Positions 27,258 to 42,100 of a stretch of DNA of 64,000 nucleotides are shown piece after piece. The notes beneath the pieces were generated by a model. It did not search any database and was not told the DNA's origin. It saw nothing but the letters and a program-made list of their open reading frames with translations. Position 1 is the stretch's first letter; each line of letters starts with the position of its first letter. A program made the position numbers and the translations under genes. This DNA comes from Sacculina carcini (taxonomy: Eukaryota; Arthropoda; Thecostraca; Sacculinidae), in NCBI GenBank assembly GCA_916048095.2, contig OU696581.1:86148-150147 (forward strand), in the 5' to 3' direction.

Positions 27258-29742
27258 TTTGTCGCAATAACTTGCCTTCTAGAGCAAAGCAGAAGTAGTT
27301 AGGGCATAAGGAAAATCTGCACAAAAATGAATACAACACAAAGAAACACACGATAATTACATGAAAGACTAACACACATTTGCATTAGTTACTAACCTAC
27401 AAATGGAAAGTAAAAACATAACGTCGACCTATAATAGCGTTGCGAGTTGACTATATAAGACGTGGGACAATGCCGGTAAATACTTACTACATTTATGGCA
27501 TAAGAAACTGAGTACATGATTACAACACACTACAATAGTACATTTTAATCGTCTCTCAAAATCGTATTTAGCAAAATTAAATGTGAGTAACAAGGGTTTA
27601 TAAACAACAACGCGAACAGCAAATATATTCAGAACACAAAAACACATGTTGCAGTTTCGTCTTAAGCCGTTTAGTTAAGGCACATATTAATATTCATAAC
27701 AATTTTGTTAAACCTTCATATTTACTCGTATATATTACTAAAAATTGTTTAATAACTAATTTTTTGATCAAAATCAACCTGATTATTGAAAATATATGTG
27801 GCCACCTGGCGGCAGGAAGGCAGATCAGCTGATACCACATGAGCGGTGCTTCACGCCGGCGGTAGGGGATGAGTGAGGGTTGTGGCGTGCTCATAGGCGG
27901 ACGGTGGCGATGTCGGAATGTTTTTAGCATTTTTGTGAAAAACCTGCCTTGTCTTCCGTTGCACAAGTGTTTCAGTGTGGATATAGGCGCATGCGAGCTT
28001 GTGCGACGGTCATTTGGCAGGGACTGCTGGAACGTTCACCGCTTAACAGGAGGAACCAACTGCTCGACTCAACTTCGTACGCCGTGGTCCTGCGTCGCGT
28101 GAATTACAAAAGACTCACGGGTGTCGGAGAATGTGCTTGCAACCAAAGCTTTACTGACGTTTCATGAAGACATTCCGCAAAGGTCAGTGGCTTTCAAATG
28201 AAATTCTCGCTGATATAGCGACCAAAGAGCGTGGTATTATATTTGGGAACTGTGTATTGCACACGCTGTGTGGTGTATGGTTTGAATATGTGTTGAATAT
28301 TCCCGTTGAGTGCTTGCTAAACACACTCATTTTGGTGAAGGTAACATTCCAGTATGTTTAATTAGTTTCGCGCTTGAGATATTTTAATATCCGATATCAT
28401 ATCACAATGATATTCTCAGATGAAACCTGTTACAGCCTTGCTTCTGTCTGCACTCAATGTAGCTGGCTGCATTTGTAACGATGATTTAAACAAGATACTT
28501 GTGCCTTGGAATAGATTTTGAACAACTCAGTTTATTCACTTGGATTTTGTCGACGGATCATCGAGAAGCTGCTATGTGGTTACTAGGTTTTCTCGCGATT
28601 GTTAATCTGTGAAATATTTTGAATATTCAACTCGATCTAAATCATATTGCTTAACTGAATTTATATTCACTGCATCAATCGCGAGGTGAAACTTGCTGCT
28701 GACATAAAGAAATGTATTCGGGAGTGTTTGCGTTGTGGTGAGAGATATGTTTTGCCATATACGTAGTGACTAGACTAGAAGTTTTAATTAGTGTTCTCCC
28801 AGTTATGTATGTATGTCTAGCATTAGTGTGCCTGTGAGGTACTGTTCGCTCGAGTGAATGCTGTGCTCGATATTGCATGCTCCATGGCTCGATGCAGCCT
28901 CTGTCCTCTTTCCAGCGTCGGCTCGCTTTGCTGCCGATAAACTGTTTGTTGATCTTCGGTATGCTGTTGAATGAGTATGTTTGGATCGAGCCGGGGCAGT
29001 GATATTTTGGGAGTGGATGACTCAGAAAGTGAATGCCTGACTGGGATCACTGCTGTCAAGTGTTGACTCATTTTATTCGATTAATTCCACTTTTCAATGT
29101 GCACACTTTTGTTATGCTCAACGGTTTTGGGTAGGGCTTTTTCGGTTGTTGGTGTTGCGTTGTGGTGTAAGCAAGCGAAGTGGTGGGCTGAGGCCGAGGT
29201 AGCGGGCTCGGAGGACGACTGGTTCTCGAGCCAGCATTCCTGCCAGCTGCCGTGTTACCGTTACCAGCGCTATCATCGCTGATTGCCCAGAACGTCGTCT
29301 CATGGGCGCACCGCAGCTGTGCGTGCGAACTGAATGAGAAGGGTGCGGACAGAGGGTTGGCAGAGAGAGAGAGGGGTAGAGATAGTGCGGTGGTGATGTT
29401 GTTGATGGTGACGGGCTGGCAGTAGAGGAAGCGCGTGTGGAGAAATTCCAATTAGCGATGACCGTCTGATAAAGCCTGTTTGTTTCAATTTGAATGATTT
29501 GTTTGAATTGAAACACATGACTAGAGTGGTTTTAATTGCATTTGGTCTTATTTTGGCCAATTTCGTTTGATACTCTTGTTTGTGAATGTGTTTAAAATTT
29601 AATTCCAGTTTTCAGTACACTTGTTTGACGTCCGGAGACCGATGCTCGCTAATCGCTAGGTCTGTGCATTTACAGCTCACTGATTCTGTGCCGGCGTACA
29701 CTTTGCTGTGTGTGTGTGTGTGTGCTGGTGTGATCACGTGAC
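27258..29742. other. Intergenic region between divergent GNL2 and CDK4/6
   Basis: 2.5 kb that must hold the promoters of both divergently transcribed genes. A GC-rich, open stretch around 27860-28180 ending at an exon-like CGCAAAG/GTCAGT could be a 5' untranslated exon of the CDK gene. Short ORFs at 28823-29071 and 29068-29451 on the minus strand are open but match nothing I know. A perfect E-box CACGTG lies at 29735-29740, eight bases before the CDK start codon. Confidence 0.4.
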
Positions 29743-29896
29743 ATGTCGGGTCACGAGCGACCCTCACTGGCCACCTCGCATCATGCTCGTCACCAGCAAC
29801 AGCACGTGCAGCTGGGTGCCAGTTCGTTTGTCAGTCCCATGCCTGACATGCTGCACTCGGCGGCCCAGTATGAAGAGCTGGCACTGATTGGCAACG
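29743..29896 (+). CDS. Cdk4/6: CDK4/6 exon 1
   Basis: 51 codons plus one base, from ATG (preceded by CACGTGAC) to donor AACG/GTACCG. Encodes an unusual [19 protein letters not shown] extension, then [12 protein letters not shown], the start of the kinase fold. Confidence 0.88.
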
Positions 29897-29970
29897 GTAC
29901 CGTCACACCCACTCATTCACCACACACATAGCCACACACACACACACCCACTCATTCACCACACACATAG

Positions 29971-30020
<50 letters not shown>

Positions 30021-30477
30021 CCACACACACACACACAGAAAAGGAAAGATAAAGAAAGAAGAGAAAATGTACACCTTATAATCATCACTAATATAGACAA
30101 TGTTCTCTAGAGTATAATACGATTTCACCACGAAGAATTTCTTTAGGTGTTTTTTGAAAACAGGGATAGAAGTGATAGAACGTAGTGTTGGGGAGAGTTT
30201 GTTGTAAATACGGGGTCCTAAGATAGAGAGACAACGATTATAGTGAGTATGTCTAGAAGGAAAAGCAGGTTCCAGTAAGAGACGAGAATCATAAGATGAT
30301 CTAAGTGTACGAGCAGATTTTTTGAAGGATATAAGTTCAAATAAGTACGAGGGCTTAAGAGTGGAATAAGATGAGATAAGAGGAAATAGTGGAGAATAAG
30401 AGTGGAATGGATGATCAAACAGATGCGGTAGTCAATAAGCACACACACACACACACAACACACACACACACACACAC

Positions 30478-30519
<42 letters not shown>

Positions 30520-32858
30520 TGGCTCATTCACGACATCACTCACGTGCTTTCAAACGATTGCTTGAAATTACATGATGAGATGTCACATGTTGCTTGCTGT
30601 GTGAGCTATGCCTTATTTATCCTTGCCCTGATTCGCTAGGCAACAGTCGCAGGCAATATCCAAATTGAGTTTGTATTTTGCTGTTTCTTCAAATCAACTA
30701 GAATTCAGTTGTTCTCATTGAAATCTGCTGCCAGCTGCCTGCTAATTATGTCAAAATATGTACGTGTGTGCGTTTGTGTGTGCATGCTGGTGGACTTCCA
30801 CTTGGAATGCCTGTAGTCACAAACACACACACACACACAAGATGCCAGTATTGGACAAGCCAGTGGAGAAGAGGAGCGTCGCCAGAATAGAAGAGCTTGT
30901 TTGATTATTCAACCATCATTAGTCATCTCAATCATTATTAATGCACAAAATTTCACACTGAAGATGAAGCAATTCACGCGCTTGGTTCTCTTGGAATCTC
31001 CGCTTCCTGATCACGTGACGCTCAAAAGCGATGCCTTAGGGTTCTTACCCCAATCCAAGTGTACTATTATTAACACCACGACACACACGCACACACACAC
31101 AACTGTCTTGTCGGATGTTTACTCATGTGTTGGTCGTTACGAGTCGTATAATCTGTGTGTTTGTGTAGCAACACTTTGTTTTTGTTTTGCCTCGGGGGAA
31201 CTCTGTGAGTTTCTGTATATACATAGGGGAGTCTTTGTATATATTGAGTTTCTGTCTTCACATGGGTTAACATTGAATTTTTCTCAGTCGAAACTCAAGT
31301 CTATCACGAAACGTTCATGGCGATTCCCTGGACTTCACCGTGGTTGTACAGTGCTAATGCTGTATGTGTGTGTGAGGCGGTTCATCACGTGTAGAATTCC
31401 TGTGCGCACCACACGTAATTACACCACCTGGCAGGCTGTCTGGACCCTGTGTCTCGCTCCCCTCTTCCTCACGCGCTCTCTCCCTCCACTCCCTGTCCTC
31501 GTCCGTGCTCCCGAACACCAGGCGGACTGGCATCGTTGCTAGCCACGCCACACACACCAACTCACAACCTCTGCCACGCTGTCGTGAAGCTCATGTACGA
31601 CCACGCTCTCTCTCTCTCTCTCCATCTCTCTTATTCTCCTTGTGCTTTCTGGCTGTTCATCTGGAAGCGTGGTGTTCAACAGCAGCATGTTGTTGACGCA
31701 TAACTGATGAGCAGTCCTGTAGTCGTCTTGCTCCTAACCAACCTCTAATAGGCGATTGCTAACAAGTTGTCACTACACGCTATTGGTTGACAAATGACAT
31801 GTTTCTGGTCTCAATTGTCTGTTGGAATATTCGTTACCGTTCCAGATATTTGCATCATGTCTTCGGTCTATTTCTATCACTTGAACTTGGTTTAATTTTC
31901 ATGTTATTTACTGCTAAGTTTTGTGTATTTGTGTATTTTTAAGTTATGGTCAGTTGATCACGAATGCCGTCAATTAGTTTTGTTTTTCAAAAAATTTGTT
32001 ATGGCAAAAGTGAAGAGTGTATATTCGCTACTCGAAGATTCGATTATAATATATTTACCATATTTATCGAGTTTTCTTAACAATTCAAGTTGAATTTTGA
32101 GCTAGTTTTGGAAAATGCTGTTTTTGTCATTCTAAAATTTTATCACAGATTATCTGATCTATCTTGTTTGCCAGTGCTGTATAGAGGCTGCTTGAATGTC
32201 TTGGCTGGTTTTTCCTGCAAATGTTGAGTCCTGGCTGGTAAGAGATGTTCTTGATCCTGCAGCGTGGTGATGTCTGTGCTGCCAATGATTCAGGGGCTTA
32301 CGGCACCGTGTTCAAGGCTCGTGACCTGCGCAATGATGGACAGATGGTGGCACTGAAGAAAATTCGAGTTCGGCTGTCCGAGGAAGGAGTTCCCATGTCG
32401 ACACTGCGCGAGATCTCCACGCTACGACAACTCGAGAAATTCGAACATCCCAACATTGTCAGGTAGAACACCATGCCCGCTTCACAATTACTTATTATTA
32501 TTATTGAACACAAGAGGGATTGAAGCTCAGATGAACACAGATTCGTTTTTCTTTTAATATTGCGGATAGTATTTGATTATCATTTTATCAAGCGATGTAT
32601 CGTTATGAAGTTTTTTGTTTTTCGTGTTTATTATAAGTTTTGTTGTTTGATTTATGATGTTTATTTAGTTGCCCATCGCAAGTTTGTGTTGAAAATGCGT
32701 GCCGAAATATTGTTCAACACACGAGGGGATAAGCTTCTAGGTTCGTTTAGCGGATCTCGTGTGTATCGATAGTGTGCATGTATCGTTCACGCTTACTCAA
32801 CTAATGCGATATTTTAACATCAAGAAGTGAGTGTGAGTGGTGCACCAACACACACACT

Positions 32859-32900
<42 letters not shown>

Positions 32901-33729
32901 CGCACTCACATACACGTATGTATGCATATATTCATAAGCGCATTGTATTTAAACGGCAGGTGTGCCCGTACACACAGACAAACACACAGGGACAACAGGG
33001 GGATGCAGGTGTGAGGGCCGGTGATGGCCGCGTGCTCTAGCTGTTGATACAGGAGGGGCCCCCGTGTTTCTGGCGTCGCATATCACAGTGAACTGGGAAC
33101 TTTAGTATGTGTGGTGGTTGGTGATAATCTCGCATGCAAGGTTATAAGTTGTAGCTGACATCAATATGCCAAACATTTCGAGAAAATGTTTTCAATTGCT
33201 TTCAGACTTAATTCTCGTGCTACACTCACCCGGTGGCCACACATTTATTTTTGAATTTTTCATTCAAAACAAGCCACACAAACATATGAAATAACACACA
33301 TACGAAGTTTAAATTATTGAACAGTTGATCGCTTCTCAATATTATAATTATATTTAATATTTAGATCTGGAGAGCTAGAGCGAGAGTCTTCCTGGCTTCG
33401 GCAGCGAATAAGCCAGGCCGTCATTCGTGGCAACGCCGCCTCCACTATATTGCAGTGTTGTTAATATGTGTACACGTTTGTAAATATATTTGTTTGTGTC
33501 AAAAAAACAAAAACAAACTACACACACACATACACACATATTACCGTTCTTATAGAGTCCCTTTGGTTTTGAAAAATATCGGGTAAAGTCAAGGTCGTGT
33601 TGCGTGTGTGTGCATGTGTATGTGTGTGTGCATGTGTGTGCATGTGTATGTGTGTGTGCATGTGCATGTGTGTGTGCATGTGTGTGTATGTGGAAGGCGT
33701 GGAAAGCAGACCCCACATAAACTTCATAT

Positions 33730-33769
<40 letters not shown>

Positions 33770-34023
33770 CATGCACTCACTCAGGATCCTCCCATGCACT
33801 ATGAGCGCAGGAAATAGCTAACGACATCTTTGGAATGCGGCACACACACACACACGCACGTACATACAAACTGTATTGACATTGGAGAACCGCCATTCAT
33901 CTGTAGCTCCAGCGTACTCTCATACACACACCATGTGTGTATGTGTGTGTGTGTGTGTGTGTATGTAGGTGTGTGCACAAATACACCCGCAAGCATTCAC
34001 TGATTGCCTACCGGTCCTTCATT

Positions 34024-34108
<85 letters not shown>

Positions 34109-36548
34109 AGATAGTACTGGGCAGGTAGGATACTCACTGTTCATATCTCTTGCATCCGGGATCAATCGTGTTGTTAGAACGTGTGTGTGTGTGTGTGTGT
34201 GTGATCATTAGGGCTGTCAAAAGTTAATAAAGTTACTTTTTTACCTAAAGGTCACTTTTTCATAAGCTACCTAAAACTGCATGAAAAAGTTGTGTACGAT
34301 AATTATTTAAAAAGTTATTAGGTTACCAAAAGTTAATTTTTCATCGTTAGGTTACTTTTTTGCTTTTAAGGTTACTTTTTTATCGTCAGGTTACCTTTTG
34401 TTATTTTTCTTGTTATTAGGTAAGTTTTCCACGAAGTTTGGTGACTTTTTGCAGATAAGAGGCACAAAAACGGTATATATGAGGATAAAATAGGAAAAGA
34501 GATTGAATATTAGGTCTGAAGATCAAGAAATATCAACATTTCTGCTGTTAGGATTTAGCAATTGATATTCATCTCAATATCCGCGCTACTCGATATTTAT
34601 ACGTTTTTGGGTACTCAGGATAGTGTAATTCCATTTTAGGAAATGTCCACGAACCGGAGGGTGTCGTGAGATGTTTGGGGCGTGGTATAGTACGATGTGT
34701 GAGCTCTCTTTACCAGATACTGCACTGTAGCACTTGACAGTACGTATTTACTTGAACAGGAATTTGCACGTGATTTTCAGGGCGTGAGATAGCGCCATTA
34801 TCCCACGTTTGACATATGGGAGGACGGGGGGCATTCACACATGCAGTGTTTACGCTACTGTAGTACGTGCTATTTGATAAAAAGTTCCATTGAAAAAATA
34901 TAAAGAACATTATTGCGACCATTACTAAAAATCTTTACATTTGCAATTAGTGTATTTCGCATTTGTATGAGCTTTCCACTTAAAATTATATTTTGATGGT
35001 TATACTCCTTTTTTCGATGTTAGCTAAATTATGTTAAGTCACTTTTGGTTGTTTGTTGTAAAAATGGTACCAGATCGGAGAGGGTGGAAAAGTAGTACCA
35101 ACTCGGAAAGATGATAAAAAAGAAGGACTGGTGTATTTTCTTCCTTGAGAACTGCACACAGAAATTGACCTTGTTCGAAGGAGGTTATTTTGAGGTTACC
35201 TTTTTATTGGTTATTAGGTTACTTTATATGTACACAAACAAACAACAAACAAACCGTGTATTTCACATAGCGCACTAATAAGCAAAGGCGTGATAAACAT
35301 GTGATAAAACGATACAAAAGTGATAATAACTATAAAACTCAGGTTATTTTTAGGTTACTTTTTTAGGTTACTTTTTCTCGAAAATAAAGTTACTTTTTTC
35401 TGATTTTTAGGTTACTTTTTTGACAGCCCTAGTGATCATATTGTTGTATTGTCGAGGGTGTTTCCGTACTTGTTGTTTGCTCCAGCAGAAAGTTTGATCT
35501 CAGTTTTTTTTCTATTATTTTTGCCTAGAACATGGCCGGACAACCCAATCATTTTCTATAAAAAACACATTTGACAAAAAACATTACTCCTGCAACCGCG
35601 AATTATTCCGATGTTATATATGTTTTGCCCTGATATTGAAGACAACACACAATGTACGCATTAATATTAGATTTATCAAGTGGCTTGTTGGCTATTACTA
35701 CATAATGAGCCTTCGTGATGAATTATTAGTGTTCTCCTTCAAACACGTTCTACGTTTCATCTTTCCCACTGCTGTTTCTCTTGCATCCCAGATGAGACGA
35801 TCATAAGAGACCACGTGTGTAGAAGTGTGAAACACGTGCCAGCCAAGTATTGAATCAGCAATTTGACTAGCATTGCTCGAGCGAGCAGAAACATTGTCCT
35901 TGATGTGCCTGTGTGGGTCAGGTGTCGTGTGAGGGTGTGTGTGTGTGTGCGATGATTCAACAAGCTGGAGTCAGCTGATGGTGTCTGCTGAACATTGTCT
36001 GATACTGATATATGTCACACTGCAGAGCGACAGGGTGGTAAATTAATGTAGCCGCATGCTGGTATTTGTACGTACAAACATCAGGTATTAGTTGTGTTGC
36101 TGGCATATAATACAGGGGTTCTTAACCGCAGGTGCTCGCACCGCTAGGGGGTGCTAGGATTCCTATATTTTCTAAAGACATTATTTGTTCAACACATGCA
36201 TTACATTTCTCCTGAAACACGTAGTTTTGCTCAATCCTCTTAAAGGAGTTGTATGAATGAATATTGAATAAAAAAGACTTGTTATTACGTCATTTGTATT
36301 TTACATTTTCGTATACAACTATCAAGAATCCATGGGGTGTGATAACTGACTGATCATTTGAAACTGGGGTGCGAACAATGATAAAGGTTGAGAACAACTG
36401 ATTTAACAATGCGTGATAGTGATCTCATCTATTCATACATTGATACATTGAAATTGAAAACACTGTAATATTTATTCCGCTCCATGAACTTTTATATTCG
36501 AATTAATTTCTACTCTGCCATCACGTTTTTTATTAATTATCTTTGCTG

Positions 36549-36593
<45 letters not shown>

Positions 36594-36720
36594 TGTTGGA
36601 TGTGATTGGTGCGGTGATAAGTTGTGATGATGCAGCGAGAGACAAGTGTTTCACGTGACTGCAATGGTTTGCCAGCACGGCGTCTTCTAATCGGATTTGC
36701 AGCGGAAAATTGTGGGATTC

Positions 36721-36789
<69 letters not shown>

Positions 36790-39056
36790 TGTGTGTGTTG
36801 TGTGTGTGTGGCATGACGGGATTCCATTCGATAAACAAGTATAGTGAGCTGTTGAGGCGTGTGCTTGATCTTGTTAAAATTGTTTTCGATGAAGTCGGCA
36901 CCGCAACTCTCCCGCTGTTCCATCTTATTCTCCCCTCTTCATCATGCTGTTCCATCGCTTCCCGATCATTATCAATATGATTCCTAGGTAATTTAGTTAT
37001 ACCACCTGAGCTTAAATTATGATTTTTTTAGGGATGACAAGTAATATTTCAAATAAGTTGAAATATCTCTGTTTGCCACTGGTGTCTTTTGCGAAATTTG
37101 AAATGTACTTAGATTGGCGATACAGTGGGTATACTGTCAAAACACAGTTGATTTGTTGTCGTGCTGTGCAAATACTTCATGGCTGTTGTCTGTCGTGTGT
37201 GGTCACAGTTTCAAGTGTTCTGCATCCAGTAATGATCATGGTTTCTCACTCAATTTGGCCACAACTATTTATGAGTAATCTGGTGCGCGTGCAACTAGAG
37301 GTGACTGACTATCGGACACGGTAAACCGACTTCATCTGTTGCACTGTTATTTGCAATGGCCGTAGATCCTGCGGGGTATGGGGTTTGTATATACACCCCG
37401 ACAAATTGACTTGGGGTATGAATATGCAATTATACCTCCCGATAGTTCAGTTCATTGGGTATATTATCATCAAAATCAGTATTGCAAAAAATTATAAAAT
37501 TACAAATTTGTTAAAAAAAAATACTTTACGAAATATACTTTTCATTCCTACCTGCCCAGTACTATCTCACCTAGCTTCAGCTGTGATAGTGTATGGACGT
37601 TTTTTCACTGCTGCCAGTTTTTTCAATGCTTTCCAGTGGTTTTTCTTGGCAGACAGAATTAATTTTTCGTTAGTGAGTAGAACCAGTCCATTGCATCAAA
37701 ATCACCAAAATTTCGTTTCAGCAAATGTTCGGATTTGGCCGTGAGAGTGTCGAGAAGATTAACCGTTTTATTTGAATCGTTCGCCAACCAGCCAATCAAA
37801 ATTACTAAAAAACGCTGATTAACCATTTTCAGCGTAAATTACGTGCTGTATTTCATTCGGACCCTCAGCTGACTAAAATTATTTTCTAAGGATTTTAATA
37901 GCGATTCATTTATTTATGTGAAATTCGACCTACAGACAACAGTCAGTGGTTGCCTGACTGTTTGAGTGAAGACGTGTTAGTTGTGCTTGAGTTTATGTTT
38001 TTGTAAATGTCCTTCAACTGTGCGGCAATGACAAACATTGGTGAATTGTCAGAGGCGTTGAAAGAATGTCTGATGAGTCCGGGAGTCTTGGAGGCAATCA
38101 AGGAGAAATTGGTGGCACCAGCGATAAAGGCTGCAGTGGAGGAGGCTCTGTCCGCCAAGAATATAGAACTGGTGGAGATGAAGAACGAGCTTCGTGAAGC
38201 TCAAGCAAAAATAAATCTCCTCGAGCAACAAATGCTGCGCAAGCACCTTTGCGTATCAGGAATAGAAGAGGTGCGTGGAGAAGATACGCAAAAGATCGTG
38301 CAAAGCCTCTCTGCAACACTAAATACAGATATATGAACCGAAGATGTTGAAGAGGCTTACAGAATCAGTCAGCCAAAAGATGGTCAACACCGCACCATAC
38401 TGGTCAAATTCGAAAAGCTCCGCAAAAGACAGCAAGTGTTTGAAGCGAGGAAGCATCTGAAAAGTGACAAGAAGACACAAAAAGTGTATGTTAACGACCA
38501 CCTGACCAGAAACAACAGCAATACTATGTACGAGCTCAGACAGATGAAACGGGAGGGCAAGATTTACTCCGCTTGGACAGTAAACGGCCAAATAAAAATG
38601 CGACTCACCGAGAACGCCCGTGTGGTCAATGTCTACAGTACGGAAGACGTTATTGCGCAAACTGGCCCGGCTGGACTAGTGTCAAGTGCGCCGGCTGTGG
38701 CCAACCAAGCTGTGGCATCGACTGAGTCGCCGAACAAGGACCGTCACCAATGGAGAACTGTCACCAGACGGGTAACCAGACATCATAAGTGAATTTGTTT
38801 AGCATTACAGCTCATCCGTGGAGCATTGCTTTGATTATAATTGTCTTGTCTAGTACTAAATATTGAGCATAGATAATATTTCAATTTATCAATCCGTATT
38901 GATCATTGATTGCTTCTCTAACTCATTGGAGGTTGTATAGTCATATAAATTCATCATTAGGCTATTGTCTGATTATAAGATACGCGATTTATATACTGTC
39001 TCTACTAAAAATTTGAATGCCGCACAGTACTATATTCTGTGTTGTGTGCTGTGTGT

Positions 39057-39104
<48 letters not shown>

Positions 39105-42100
39105 TTTGCTTGTGAGTGCGTACTTACGTGTGTGAGTAGTTGCTTATGTGTGTGTGCGTAGTTGCTCTTATGCAGGTGTGTAGTTGTGTGTGTGTGTGCG
39201 TGTGGTTCAATGAGTGCGCTGCTATGAAAGCAAGTGATAATTCAAGGGCAAAATGCATGCATACAGAACCGCTATCCTTTGAGTGGCTCGATATTTTTAT
39301 TTCGTATGAAAGCTATGAAAATTACCAAATCGTATTTTGTTGCTATATGTTGTTCTTATACGCTGTGAATGGATGTTCCTATACGCTGTTTAGCAATCAG
39401 GAGTATTACCAGTATGAAAATGATTAACGAGGAAACATTCAAAGCTGACATTGATGATACAGAAAACAGTAATAACAGCTTTGGTGTGTACACGGTGGAC
39501 ACATTTAATGAAGCATTCAAAAATTCGCAAGGTTTCAGTATGTTACATATAAATGCACGCAGTCTCAACAAGCACATTGATGACTTGACAACGTTGATGA
39601 GGGAACTAGAGGTGAATTTCGATGTCATCGCTGTTTCTGAGACATGGGTCAATGACAGCACAATTGACTTATGCCAAATAGACGAGTTTGAAGCCTTCCA
39701 TCAAATGAGGCATGATAAGAGAGGTGGTGGTGTTGCAATATTTGTCAACAAGAAACACCAATCACAACACGTGCCTCGTCTCAGCGTAAATGTGACGGAT
39801 GTCATTGAAATGATTACAGTCGACATAACTATTGATCGGCGTAAAATACGAACGTCGTGTATTTACCGACCACCAGGCACAATGGTGCATACATTTTCTG
39901 AGGAAATAAATAAGTTGACTGAATATTCAAGCAACAACTATTGGCTGCTGATGGGTGATTTCAACATAAATTTGTTGAACACTGAAGACCACGCGCCAAC
40001 GCAAAACTTCTTCATGACCATGACCAATAATGGCTTTTATCCCTTAATAAAGTCAGCGACCAGAGAAACTCATCGCTCAAGCACCTCGATTGATAATATC
40101 TTTACCAATTGTGTTTCCAGTACATTGACGAGTGGTGTAATATGCGAGGATATCTCCGACCATTTCCCAATTTTTACAAGACTTAATATTACTCAATCTG
40201 CACGAGAAGAACATCTCTTGCTGAAAAGGAAATATTCACCTAAGCGATTACTACGACTCAAGCAGGAGCTGGAGCAGATAAACTGGGAAATGATAGAAGG
40301 TGATAATGTGAATACGACATACGAGCGATTCCTTGAATTATATATGCGAGCAGTAGATAATCACATGCCGCTACAAACAGTGAAAAAGAGAGAAGTACAG
40401 AAAAGGCCGTGGATAACAAAAGGCATCAGAATATCTAGTCGCACCAAACGCCAATTGTACACGAAATTTCTTACAACTAAAGTTGAAGACCACAGGAAGT
40501 TGTATTTATCCTATAAAAATATGTTGTCCAAGGTGGTGATTCAGAGCAAAAGACTATACTATCGTGAGTTTTTCGCGGATAGAACGGTTTCAGCCAAGGA
40601 AAAGTGGACAAAAATAAAAAATGAAATTAAGATGACATCTCGGAAAAAGGAACGCATTCATAAACTAAGAGACGACGGGGGCACTTCAAATGTGGTCCGT
40701 ACTATATCAGACCTATTGAATGACTACTTTGTTGATGTCGGAGTGGACCTGTCAAACAAATTACCAGTGTCTGACGTGAATCCTCTAGAGCATGTTGAAA
40801 AAGTGAACGACTCAATGTTCATTAGTCCAGCAACGGAGTGGGAGGTATTCAACGTTATTGGACGTAGTAAGAGTAAAATATCTACAGATTGCAATAACAT
40901 TAGTATGAACCTGTTAAAAAGTTGTTCCAGATATATTTCCAGACCACTTGCGTACATTTTCAACCTATCTATCACAACAGGTATTTTTCCGACGCTGATG
41001 AAAACAGCTAAAGTAATTCCTCTTTTTAAATCAGGAGATAGGTCTGACAAAGGAAATTATCGTCCAATATCGATTGTAGACACATTTTCGAAAATATTTG
41101 AAAAGTTATTCAATGACAGACTGAAGAAATTCTTATGCAAACATCACATAATCAATGAAAATCAATACGGCTTTCAATCAAACAAGGATACATCACACGC
41201 TATTCTAGACATGATCAATGAAATTACACAGTGTTTTGATAAAAAAGAAAATGCTGCTGGTGTATTCCTCGATCTAAAAAAAGCGTTTGACACCGTCAAT
41301 CACGATTTACTGATAAAGAAATGTCAATGTTATGGAATTCGAGGCAATGCACATGACTGGCTATCAACTTACCTTTCCGAAAGAAAGCAATATGTTGAAT
41401 TGGATAATGAACGGTCAACACTGCGAACAATAAAATGTGGAGTGCCCCAGGGTTCTGTATTAGGTCCTACTCTCTTCTTGATATATATAAATGATATCTT
41501 CAGTGTGGCAAAAAATTGTAAAATAATAGTATTCGCTGACGATACAAATTTGTTTTTCAAGGACAAATGTGCCAATAATTTGTACGGAAAAATCTATTCA
41601 GAAATAGCAAGCATACACAATTGGTTCATCTCCAACAAACTCACAGTGAACATTGCAAAATCCTGTCATGTATTATTCAATAGAAGGGCTCGCTGTCAAG
41701 TCGGTACCGTAAAATTAGGGAGCTCAGTCATCGAGAAGAGTGAAAAAACAAAATTTCTAGGAGTCATCCTTGACAGCTCTCTGAACTGGAAAGAACAAAT
41801 CCATAAAGTGTCTTCCAATCTGAGCAAAATTAATTTTATATTGAGTAAAACTAGGAATATATTCGATAAAAAAATAAATATACAGTTATACAACACGCTG
41901 TTTAAACGACATATGCAATACTGTTGCGAAACATGGGGAAATACGTTCACAACAAACTTGGAACCAATAAGAATCGCCCAAAGAAGAGCATTGAGAATAA
42001 TAATGAATAAACACTTACATGAGCGTTCTACTCCATTGTTCAAACAACTGAACATTATGAAATTTGACGACCTGATCAAATACAATACTTTAATGAAAAT

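Noticed and set aside
28823..29451. Minus-strand ORFs of 82 and 127 codons upstream of CDK4/6
   Set aside because: They overlap each other and lie in the likely promoter/5' UTR of CDK4/6; no homology recognised.
30901..31542. 213-codon plus-strand ORF in CDK intron 1
   Set aside because: It passes through a CA microsatellite, shows no domain, and lies within an intron without its own splice or start signals.
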